Source: Archivesica marissinica
Lineage: Eukaryota; Mollusca; Bivalvia; Venerida; Vesicomyidae
Direction of reading: 5' to 3'
NCBI GenBank assembly: GCA_014843695.1
Contig: CM026386.1
Coordinates: 17,783,811 to 17,847,810 of the forward strand
DNA: 64,000 nt
The notes under the pieces were generated by a model, which was not told where the DNA came from, did no database searches, and saw only the letters and a program-made list of their open reading frames with translations. A program made the position numbers and the translations under genes. Shown one piece after another: positions 33,601 to 43,273 of this stretch. The stretch's first letter is position 1. Each line of letters starts with the position of its first letter.

Positions 33601-34178
33601 CTACAGCGCCATCTTGTAACTACCTGGAACACATGTTGTACCCCAGCGCCATATTGTAGCTACCTGTAGCACATGTTGTACCACAGCGCCATCTTGTAAC
33701 TACCTGGAACACATGTTGTACCCCAGCGCCATCTTGTAGCTACCTGGAACACATGTTGTAACCCAGCGCCATCTTGTAGCTACCTGTAGCACATGTTGTA
33801 CCCCAGCGCCATCTTGTAGCTACCTGGAACACATGTTGTACCACAGCGCCATCTTGTAACTACCTGGAACACATGTTGTACCACAGCGCCATCTTGTAAC
33901 TACCTGGAACACATGGTGTACCCCAGCGCCATCTTGTAGCTACCTGGAACACATGTTGTACCACAGCGCCATCTTGTAGCTACCTGTAGCACATGTTGTA
34001 CCCCAGCGCCATCTTATAGCTACCTGTAGCACATGTTGTACCCCAGCGCCATATTGTAACTACCTGTAACACATGTTGTACCACAGCGCCATCTTGTAGC
34101 TACCTAGAATGCACGTTGAACTACAGCGCCATCTTGTAACTACCTGTAACACATGTTGTACCACAGCGCCATCTGGTA
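30620..34178. repeat. 40-bp satellite, about 89 units
   Basis: Unit CCACAGCGCCATCTTGTAGC followed by TACCTGGAACACATGTTGTA. Early units vary at GGAACAC/GTAGCAC/GTAACAC. From about 32860 to 33620 and again near 34100 an 80-bp dimer appears, with an AGAATGCACGTTGTACTACA unit alternating with a GTAACACATGTTGTACCACA unit. Every unit contains GCGCCATCTTG, the complement of a YY1/Pho-like AAGATGGCGC. Confidence 0.98.
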
Positions 34179-34179
34179 A

Positions 34180-34712
34180 TTACCTCTCACTGTACATAAT
34201 GTTCCCATTGACTGTAATTATGTAGCAATGTATCTAAAAACTCATAGTATATGCGTTTTCCAGTAATTGTTTTCGAAACAATTATACTCATTTTGCGGGG
34301 TTTTTTTTGGTTTGGCTAATTTCGTCTTACTTATCAAATAAACCTTAGTCAAACAATACAATCCGGTGTTGCTTTATGGTTGCGATATAATAAACGTAAA
34401 GCAATAAACATGCGCATTCCAATAGCAAACGATGTTTTAACGCATTTCAAGATCAAACGATCCCTGGTGGTTTTTCGATTTTCAAGATAACTTCGACAGC
34501 CGCTAATTCTCTCTCACAACATGGCGTTATCTCAGAACACTAGCCTAACTGTAGTTCTATAATTATTCATCCTTTAATTAGATGTTAAATTTCTGAGAAT
34601 AAGATTGAGAGAAAGGTGTAAATGACATGTGATATAAATAAATGTATTAGTTAAGGGAACTATGTAATTTCTGAATCAAAATAAATCGTGTCATTGATAT
34701 AGACTGGTATAT
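34180..34712. other. Unassigned AT-rich stretch
   Basis: No recognised element or gene. Confidence 0.45.
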
Positions 34713-34985
34713 TAGGTTGTAAAACAACAAATAAATTGCCTATTAAATACATAGTAAAAAATAAAAACATACAGTCTGGTCATTTATATTTCCAATCTTT
34801 CATTTCATCTGATACCACATCCACTGTGAAGAGGTATTCAAATCAGCCTGAAACACACCAAGAATATATCAATTTTTAAGGTTCAAATAACCAGTGCTCG
34901 CCTGTGAATAACGTCAATGTGTTTACACACTGTATTCCTCCGCCAAATAATACAGTATACCAACCTTCAGTTTGCAATGGCCTGA
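34713..34985 (+). repeat. Dispersed repeat Q copy 2, cut by SINE-C
   Basis: Matches Q copies at 11288 and 48560 up to TTTGCAATGGCCTGAA, where a SINE-C begins; the Q right end (CACATCTTTTCTRCACATCA in the others) is absent after the SINE. Confidence 0.87.
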
Positions 34986-35270
34986 ACAGACGGATCTGTA
35001 GTCCAGTGGTAACACGCTGGACTGGTAATCCAGGGATCGCAGGTTCGATCCCCCGTCTGACCCTAATAAAATTAACAGTCTTTCAGATGGGACGTTAAAC
35101 CGAGGTCTCGTGTCGGTGCTTTACACCGTGCACGTAAAAGAACCATAGGAGATTCTAGAATGGGTCTCTCTCTGTATCATGCACTATCCTACAACATCTA
35201 AAATAACTAATCTCTTCAGGAGGCGTCGCTCATATGGGCAACCGGTAGCGACGATAAATAAACGTAAAAC
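34986..35270 (+). mobile_element. SINE-C, full-length reference copy
   Basis: tRNA-like head: D-arm TAGTCCAGTGGTAAC, anticodon arm CTGGA-CTGGTAA-TCCAG (loop reading GGT, as tRNA-Thr), T-loop TTCGATC. The body contains CTTTCAGATGGGACG, CCGAGGTCTCGTGTCGG and AGAACC. The tail has stem CGTCGCT/AGCGACG and ends GATAAATAAACGTAAAA. This is the most complete copy of the family here. Confidence 0.95.
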
Positions 35271-35447
35271 ACACAATCGCTAGCAACGAAAGCAGAGTGT
35301 GGTCATCTTGACGCCTACTCACCTATCTCAATTCTCGCCACCCTGAATATCCAAATACTGAATAATAAAAATTATTCAAATTATACCAATGCATTTTCGT
35401 TATTATGTATATAATTAAAATATGAGAATGAATAGTATATGTGTGTG

Positions 35448-35650
35448 CCTCTGTGGTCAAGTGGTTAAGGTCGCTGACTCGTATACCACTGTAACCTATC
35501 ATATCTGATGGTCACGGGTTCGATCCCCGCTCAGACCGTGTCTCATTTATATGAAAAAGTTGGCAGTTTCTTACGGAAAGGTGATGTTAGGTAAACTGCC
35601 CGTCGCTCAAATGGGAAACCGGTAGCGACGTTAAATAAACTTAAATAAAA
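35448..35650 (+). mobile_element. Chimeric SINE: SINE-D head and body with SINE-C tail
   Basis: The head CCTCTGTGGTCAAGTGGTTA and body CAGACCGTGTCTCATTTATA, TTGGCAGTTTCTTACGGA, GGTAAACTGCCCG are SINE-D. From about 35602 it switches to TCGCTCAAATGGGAAACCGG and TAGCGACGTTAAATAAAC, the SINE-C tail. About 45 bp of D body is also missing. Confidence 0.9.
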
Positions 35651-35655
35651 CAAAA

Positions 35656-35844
35656 GTGCACTTTTATATTGAGCATTACTTTTTCATTGCAAATTTTAGA
35701 ATTATGGATTTTACTATCTTGAGTGAAGAAAATAATCCTTCACACATTGCACTAATTTACCCAACATTACGCACATTTTGATACCAAATATTTTTCTAAA
35801 ATGCATAATTCTTGGAAAAGGTAACGCTCAATATAAGAGTGCAC
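35656..35844. mobile_element. MITE S copy 1
   Basis: Inverted ends GTGCACTTTTATATTGAGC and the complement GCTCAATATAAGAGTGCAC frame 189 bp. The interior AAAATCCATAATTCTAAAA-type block recurs at 56460-56600 and 57979-58130. Confidence 0.85.
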
Positions 35845-35867
35845 AGCTTTGTTGTGGTGTCCGTATA

Positions 35868-36094
35868 GATTATACAAATTTATTTTAGCTCGATTGCGAA
35901 ACAATTTCTTTCAACTTATATTAATCACTCTCGAGACCTCATTCCTGATGGAATCCATCGCCATGAAGGAGAGAGAAGAGACAACGTGGAATTTAAATGC
36001 CTTGCCTAAGGGCACAATCTTAACGGCTCCCGCGAACCTGGACCTTTCGCACCTGAAGCGAACGCGTATCCACTGCGCCATCACGACTTCCACA
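35868..36094 (-). mobile_element. SINE-B with 13-bp target duplication
   Basis: Reverse copy with a small deletion near the B box (CCCGCGAACCTGGACC). Flanked by exact TGGTGTCCGTATA at 35855-35867 and 36095-36107. It lies just to the right of MITE S. Confidence 0.94.
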
Positions 36095-36262
36095 TGGTGT
36101 CCGTATATATAGAAGAAACAAGTTTAAATGGTAATAGTAAAATATGTACATATATACATGACATATTTGAATTGTATTCTGTATATCTGTTTGATTGCTA
36201 AGTACACATGCGGGGGTTGCCTTACCTCCAACTTACCTGTATTAGACAGAGTCACTCCTAAT

Positions 36263-36476
36263 GTGGAAGTCGCGATAGCTCAGTGCGAAAGGCCCGGAGT
36301 TCGAGCCCCGCTGGAGCCGTTACGATTGTGTCCTTAGGCAAGGCATTTAAATTCCACGTTGCCTCTTCTCTCTCCCTCGTGGCGATGGATTCCATCAGGA
36401 ATGAGGTCTCGAGAGTGATTAGTATCAGTTATAAGAACTTGTTTCGCAATCGAGCTAAAATAAATGTGTATAAACT
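36263..36476 (+). mobile_element. SINE-B with deleted A-box/anticodon segment
   Basis: GTCGCGATAGCTCAGTGCGAAAG joins the A box directly to the 3' side of the anticodon stem, removing about 25 bases. ACTCCTAAT flanks both sides (36254 and 36477). Confidence 0.92.
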
Positions 36477-36533
36477 ACTCCTAATAGGTGTATCACAAGG
36501 GCAAACACATGTAAAGTATAGTTGTGTGTGTTT

Positions 36534-36817
36534 TTCGTTTATTTATCGTCGCTACCGGTTGTCCATGTGAGCGACGCCTCCTGAAGAGATTAGTCAGTTT
36601 AGATGTTTGGAGGACAGTGCAATGATACAGAGAGAAACCCATTCCAGAATCTCCTCTGGTTCTTTTACGTGCACGGTGTAAAGCACCGACAAGAGGCCTC
36701 GGTTTAACGTCCCATCTGAAAGACTGTTAATTTTATTAGTGTCAGACGGGGGATCGAACCTGCAATCCCTGCATTACCCGTGCAGCGTGTTACCACTGGA
36801 CTACAGATATGTCTGTG
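36534..36817 (-). mobile_element. SINE-C copy
   Basis: Reverse copy from tail stem-loop (TCGTCGCTACCGGTTGTCC) to head (TACCACTGGACTACAGATA). Near full-length. Confidence 0.93.
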
Positions 36818-37278
36818 AAAGTAATAGTTGGTGTCGTCGTCATCATCATCATACATACACATACTATAGCAGCAGATTGGTGTTCCATGCCAAGGTAGCG
36901 TAGCGGGGCGGGCTCGAATCCTAGCTTAGGTTTCCATCAACATGTAAAATTAAAATTAAATATCAAAGCTTCCCAAAGTTAACTTGTAATGTTATACACA
37001 ACTCACAACAGGTTATGCTGTCTAGACTGAGGCTGAGTAGCCATGATTTGACTGTTGAAGCTGGCCGTTACAATGCTATTGATCGTGTTACTATGTAAAT
37101 GTTGTAATGAAAACGCTATTGAATCTGAATAACATGTTATCTTGATATGTCTAAAGTGCAATAAAATAAGATTGTTTTTTATGGCATTTTTTTTTTTTGA
37201 AGAATAAGTTGGCCTACTGTGAATAAATATGTTACTCTTATGAAAAGTAACAATGTTAAAATAATATTGCTAACTATG

Positions 37279-37867
37279 TTAAAGCAGCATTACATCGTAA
37301 TAAAGGATGTTTTGGGTAAAATATAAATACTAATGTGTGTGTGTTTACAAAAATCGAAATAGTCGCTCAGAAACGATAATATTCCAATAAATTTAAACCG
37401 TCGTATACGCGAATTTGTTTATCAACACACGAAATCTAAACACGCACAGCGCGCATGCGTGAAACAACAGAGGATGTAGAAAACAAAGTATATATTTTTA
37501 ACATGAAATACTATCTATCTATCTTCCTCTAATGTCGAACCCCTCGCGGGGATGTAGAAATGTCCCTAAAAGACGCTAACAGAGGTATGAATAAACATAT
37601 CAAGTAATTTAATTAAAAAGACAACGTGGGACAAATGGGGTCGATGCATTCTGAATGTAAACAAGTGCGAACGATGCGTTCCGGTTGTAAACAAGTGCGT
37701 GTCCTACTTTCGGTTTCGAGTTTGTTTTATCGCAAAAAAACACTGTTTACCAAATGAACATAAGCATACAAAGTATAATGTTAGAATGTGTAGCAGCATT
37801 GCTACCCATACGTAAAAATTGAATTTTTCAAATATATTTTATTTCATACGATGTAATGCTGCTTTAA
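37279..37867 (+). mobile_element. MITE G copy 1
   Basis: 589 bp with nearly perfect inverted ends TTAAAGCAGCATTACATCGT and ACGATGTAATGCTGCTTTAA. The interior holds CCGTCGTATACGCGAA, CAGCGCGCATGCGTGAAAC and a small hairpin CCCCTCGCGGGG. The terminus differs from MITE F only at a few bases, so F and G are related. Confidence 0.95.
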
Positions 37868-37977
37868 ACATGTCGTTAGGCTAAAAACAATCAATGAACA
37901 TGGTGAATATTAATGAATATATATGGATGCTATCTTACCACCCATATACGCTTCAATTCTATAATGTAAATTGTGTA

Positions 37978-38160
37978 TACAGTGAAACCTGTGTTAAGCA
38001 GCCAGCCAATGTAATCACAGAAAGTGGCTACTTAGCACAGGTTGCTGCTTAATAGAGGTTAAATGTATAATAAAAAAAACATATTGGGAATCTGGAAACT
38101 GGCTGCTTAATACAGGTTGGCTGCTTAATACAGATGACCACTAACACAGGTTTGTCTGTA
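37978..38160. mobile_element. MITE M (pogo/Tigger-like ends)
   Basis: TACAGTGAAACCTGTGTTAA at the left and ACACAGGTTTGTCTGTA at the right, 183 bp, bounded by TA. Internal copies of GGCTGCTTAATACAGG repeat part of the end. The CAGTGAAACCTG start is typical of pogo/Tigger-type elements as I remember them. Confidence 0.85.
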
Positions 38161-38544
38161 TTACATTTTGTTTCTCATGTCATGTATAATATTATCTATG
38201 TACGTTTTGTATTGCCAAAGACAATGTTTGTTTTTTTTTGCCGATTTTGCGATAAAACACGTTCTGTTAAAAAATATAACTTAATGGTTTCATGTATGCT
38301 ACTGCCTGTTCTGGGAATTTAATTACCGCATGATTGGAAACGGCCTCCAGAGTACAGTTAAAATAAGTGAAACTGTAAAACATGTAGTACCAATTATTTA
38401 AATTGTGCCATACGGGAAAATTCCAACTGCCTGTTCCTTAGAATCAATACAACCAATAGCTGTAGTGTGCATATATACAATAATTGACTTTGGTTTAACC
38501 GACTTTATATGGTGTATGTCTTACTTATGTCTAAATCTATTAAT

Positions 38545-38690
38545 GCCATGGCCTCGAGGTAATAAAGCTTTTCGTCAATCTCAAACCCAGTCTCAATCTA
38601 TTTGATTGGTTGAACCGAGTGCAAATCTCAGATTCAGCCAATCTGTCAAATTTCTTGAGCATGAATTGGAGAGCTGAGAACAGGCCAAAC
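38545..38690. repeat. MITE P-like fragment
   Basis: GGCCTCGAGGTAATAAAGCTTTTC resembles the end of the element at 47720 (written in two overlapping parts there). The right end is unclear. Confidence 0.5.
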
Positions 38691-38741
38691 CTCACTGTAC
38701 ATGTCTACACCATCATGAGACATACACAATAAAACAACTAT

Positions 38742-41700
38742 CAGTGGTGGAACCTATGCTCGGCGTATTCCTATGCTCGGCGTATTCCTATGCTCGGCGT
38801 ATTCCTATGCTCGGCGTATATTCCTATGCTCGGCGTATTCCTATGCTCGGCGTATTCCTATGCTCGGCGTATTCCTATGCTCGGCGTATTCCTATGCTCG
38901 GCGTATTCCTATGCTCGGCGTATTCCTATGCTCGGCGTATTCCTATGCTCGGCGTATTCCTATGCTCGGCGTATTCCTATGCTCGGCGTATTCCTATGCT
39001 CGGCGTATTCCTATGCTCGGGTATTCCTATGCTCGGCGTATTCCTATGCTCGGCGTATTCCTATGCTCGGCGTATTCCTATTCCGGCGTATTCCTATGCT
39101 CGGCGTATTCCTATGCTCGGCGTATTCCTATGCTCGGCGTATTCCTATGCTCGGCGTATTCCTATGCTCGGCGTATATTCCTATGCTCGGCGTATTCCTA
39201 TGCTCGGCGTATTCCTATGCTCGGCGTATTCCTATGCTCGGCGTATTCCTATGCTCGGCGTATTCCTATGCTCGGCATATTCCTATGCTCGACGTATTCC
39301 TATGCCTGGCATATTCCTATGCTCGGCGTATTCTTATGCTCGGCGTATTCCTATGCTCGGCGTATTCCTATGCTCGGCGTATTCCTATGCTCGGCGTATT
39401 CCTATGCTCGGCGTATTCCTATGCCTGGCGTATTCCTATGCCTGACATATTCCTATACTCGGCGTATTCCTATGCTCGGCGTATTCCTATGCCTGGCCTA
39501 TTCCTATGCTCGGCGTATTCCTATGCTCGGCCTATTCCTATGCTCGGCGTATTCCTATGCTCGGCGTATTCCTATGCTCGGCGTATTCCTATGCTCGGCA
39601 TATTCCTATGCTCGACGTATTCCTATGCCTGGCATATTCCTATGCTCGGCGTATTCTTATGCTCGGCGTATTCCTATGCTCGGCGTATTCCTATGCTCGG
39701 CGTATTCCTATGCTCGGCGTATTCCTATGCTCGGCGTATTCCTATGCTCGGCGTATTCCTATGCCCGACATATTCCTATGCTCGGCGTATTCCTATGCTC
39801 GGCGTATTCCTATGCTCGGCGTATTCCTATGCTCGGCGTATTCCTATGCTCGGCGTATTCCTATGCTCGGCGATATTCCTATGCTCGGCGTATTCCTATG
39901 CTCGGCGTTATTCCTATGCTCGGCGTATTCCTATGCTCGGCGTATTCCTATGCTCGGCGTATTCCTATGCTCGGCGTATTCCTATGCTCGGCGTATTCCT
40001 ATGCTCGGCGTATTCCTATGCTCGGCGTATTCCTATGCTCGGCGTATTCCTATGCTCGGCGTATTCCTATGCTCGGCGTATTCCTATGCTCGGCGTATTC
40101 CTATGTTCGGCGTATTCCTATGCTCGGCGTATTCCTATGCTCGGCGTATTCCTATGCTCGGCGTATTCCTATGCTCGGCGTATTCCTATGCTCGGCGTAT
40201 TCCTATGCTCGGCGTATTCCTATGCTCGGCGTATTCCTATGCTCGGCGTATTCCTGTATTCCTATGCTCGGCGTATTCCTATGCTCGGCGTATTCCTATG
40301 CTCGGCGTATTCCTATGCTCGGCGTATTCCTATGTTCGGCGTATTCCTATGCTCGGCGTATTCCTATGTTCGGCGTATTCCTATGCTCGGCGTATTCCTA
40401 TGCTCGGCGTATTCCTATGCTCGGCGTATTCCTATGTTCGGCGTATTCCTATGCTCGGCGTATTCCTATGCTCGGCGTATTCCTATGTTCGGCGTATTCC
40501 TATGCTCGGCGTATTCCTATGCTCGGCGTATTCCTATGCTCGGCGTATTCCTATGCTCGGCGTATTCCTATGCTCGGCGTATTCCTATGCTCGGCGTATT
40601 CCTATGTTCGGCGTATTCCTATGCTCGGCGTATTCCTATGTTCGGCGTATTCCTATGCTCGGCGTATTCCTATGTTCGGCGTATTCCTATGCTCGGCGTA
40701 TTCCTATGTTCGGCGTATTCCTATGCTCGGTGTATTCCTATGCTCGGCGTATTCGTATGCTCGGTGTATTCCTATGCTCGGTGTATTCCTATGCTCGGTG
40801 TATTCCTATGCTCGGTGTATTCCTATGTTCGGCGTATTCCTATGCTCGGTGTATTCGTATGCTCGGTGTATTCGTATGCTTGGTGTATTCCTATGCTCGG
40901 TGTATTCCTATGCTTGGTGTATTCCTGTGCTCGGCGTATTCCTATGCTCGGCGTATTCCGGCGTATTCCTATGCTCGGCGTATTCCGGCGTATTCCTATG
41001 CTCAGCGTATTCCGGCGTATTCCTATGCTCGGCGTATTCCGGCGTATTCCTATGCTCGGCGTATTCCGGCGTATTCCTATGCTCGGCGTATTCCGGCGTA
41101 TTCCTATGCTCGGCGTATTCCGGCGTATTCCTATGCTCGGCGTATTCCTATGCTCGGCGTATTCCTATGTTCGGCGTATTCCTATGCTCGGCTCGGCGTA
41201 TTCCTATGTTCGGCGTATTCCTATGCTCGGCGTATTCCTATGCTCGGCGTATTCCGATGTATTACTATGCTCGGCGTATTCCTATGCTCGGCGTATTCCT
41301 ATGTTCGGCGTATTCCTATGCTCGGCTCGGCGTATTCCTATGCTCGGCGTATTCCTATGCTCGGCTCGGCGTATTCCTATGTTCGGCGTATTCCTATGCT
41401 CGGCGTATTCCTATGCTCGGCGTATTCCTATGCTCGGCGTATTTTTTCCATTTACATCCGTATTTAAAATATTTAAATAGTGTTGACCTATTTTCGCTGA
41501 CAGAAGTGAAGCATGGTTCAATAGCATTCCGTTGTGCGTACCGGTAGCCTAATGCAACTGTCACCTGACTGGTTCAGTAGCCGAATATAAACAGACAACT
41601 TGTTGGTAAAAAATATTCCACCGAAATGATGCGGTTTATGAGCATTTCAGGTAGCTATCCGAATTAAGGGGAATTGTACAAATAACCAGAAAAAAGTTTC

Positions 41701-42009
41701 TTATAAAGTTGTAATATTGTTAGTTATTGATGTTACTAAGTCAAAATAATATATTCAACATTTACCCGTGCATAAATACAAAATTTCATGTACGCCGTGC
41801 ATAGGTGCCCTAAAGTATTTAGTTCCCCATGGAAACAGGTGTCGTTGCGATAGCTGTATCGAGGTGCATAGTCACGTAATAAAGCTAACATTTTCAACAA
41901 TAATTTTTTGAAAGTTGTGTTCACGACTAAAGAAAATAATAATATACGACACGTGCATTTAACTTTCTTTACAGGCCATGATTTACGCCGAGCATAGGTT
42001 CCACCACTA
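38742..42009 (+). mobile_element. Element N (hAT-like inverted ends) holding a 17-bp satellite
   Basis: The left end CAGTGGTGGAACCTATGCTC (38742) is matched by the right end whose complement starts AGTGGTGGAACCTATGCTC (ending 42009); identity continues through GGCGTA, about 25 bp. The start CAGTGG is of hAT type. An 8-bp target duplication is not convincing (ACAACTAT against ATATATAC). The non-array part (41440-41980) has a 96-codon minus frame without recognisable transposase features. Confidence 0.8.
38752..41440 (+). repeat. 17-bp satellite, about 158 units
   Basis: Unit CTATGCTCGGCGTATTC. The first unit is part of the left terminal repeat of element N. Variants include CTATGTTCGG, GGTGTATTC and CTGGCATATTC, plus a 27-bp compound (unit + CGGCGTATTC) repeated at about 40955-41130. 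As 17 is not divisible by three and + frames lack stops, all three frames encode the same 17-residue repeat, giving artefactual frames of up to 924 codons. Confidence 0.98.
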
Positions 42010-42029
42010 ATATATACATACATCACTGA

Positions 42030-42110
42030 TTGAGGGCCTCATGGTAGATTAACTTTTGTTAAATGAGTACTCTCGTTAAATAAAGTCTTTATTATTATTA
42101 TTATTATACA
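42030..42110 (+). repeat. Retroposon-like 3' tail with (ATT)n
   Basis: GAGGGCCTCATGGTAG, ACTCTCGTTAAATAAAG, then TTATTATTATTATTA. This is the usual appearance of a LINE/SINE 3' end with a short microsatellite tail, but no body is recognised. Confidence 0.45.
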
Positions 42111-42234
42111 TGACAAATATCATAGTTTACGTCTACGACGTATAAAATTATTTGTCGAATTCTTTAGCAAACCTTTCATTAAGCATTTGGTATTCAGAAT
42201 TACAAGGTCATTCCTAATTGACATACATACGAGT

Positions 42235-42470
42235 AGCCCACCTCCGTGGTCGAGTGTTTACGGTCCCTGACTTGTATACCACTGTAACCTATCATCACTG
42301 ATGATCACGGGTTCGAGCCCCTCTAAGGCCTTCATTTATATGAAACGGTTGACAGTTTCTTACGGAGGTTGGTGCACCAAGTACTTGGTAACCGCTGGCC
42401 CCTGCCCAGGAAAGGTGATGTCAGGTAAACTGCTGCCGGCGATATAGCCCAGAACTAAACAAAACTGAAT
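42235..42470 (+). mobile_element. SINE-D copy
   Basis: Head CCTCCGTGGTCGAGTGTTTA, variable-arm region CCTATCATCACTGATGATCA, B box GGTTCGAGCCCC, body CGGAGGTTGGTGCACCAAGT and TCAGGTAAACTGCTGCCGGC, ending CCCAGAACTAAAC. Confidence 0.92.
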
Positions 42471-42479
42471 AAACATAAT

Positions 42480-43270
42480 GATATATACACAAGTGGTGTT
42501 AGTAGCAGAACTGTATGGACTGTATTATAAACACATTTACATTATACTAATCTAATTTGCGTGTATATACTACCGGAAACATAAGGTCAAAGGTTCATGT
42601 GAGATCATTCTAAAAATAAACACTCTGGAAATTACGTCATAAACAACAAACCGGAACTCCGGAATGTTACTTAAGGCAACTATAGTAACTATGTGCTCTA
42701 AAACAATTAAAATTTACACTAAAAACTACATCTCGGGTAGATCAAATTATACTTCTTTATCTTAGTTAACAATACTTATAACATGTCCAATTTGTCTTTA
42801 TTTCAGAAACGTTTGATTCTGTATAGATTTAAATTCCATGTATCACGTGATGTATGTACAGTATATATAGTTGTTATGTTATGAATATCTCATGTTGTTG
42901 CAAATCTGCTTTCTGAGAATATGAAAATAAACTGGAAAAAATTTTTTTTGTAAAAACTGAAATTTTTGTTTTTTGTATATGACCTTTTATAAGATCGATA
43001 ATCTAGACATATATGCCAGGTTTATTTATGTCTGAAATGACGTATCAAATCAGTCGCAGCATCATGTGAGCTTTTCTTAGAAATTCATATGTCCAGGGAC
43101 ACATAAAAAACTGTATGGATCATACTAAATAATGATAAAGACGTAATAACTGACAGAATATACGACATTAGTAGCATGTACGTGTGTTTGTGCAATGCCT
43201 CGATATGAATAAATACATACAGCGACCCACATTTGTGATACAGTTGTGCAAACAAATAAACCATGGCACT
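42480..43270. other. Unassigned AT-rich stretch
   Basis: No repeat shared with other parts of the window and no gene. Confidence 0.45.
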
Positions 43271-43273
43271 TTA

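Noticed and set aside
30620..34178. CRISPR-like array
   Set aside because: Units are contiguous with no unique spacers, and the window is clearly eukaryotic. The same holds for the 27-, 31-, 36-, 56- and 63-bp arrays.
34986..35060. tRNA-Thr(GGT) gene
   Set aside because: Head of SINE-C; T-stem and acceptor stem do not both form, and about nine copies share the downstream body.
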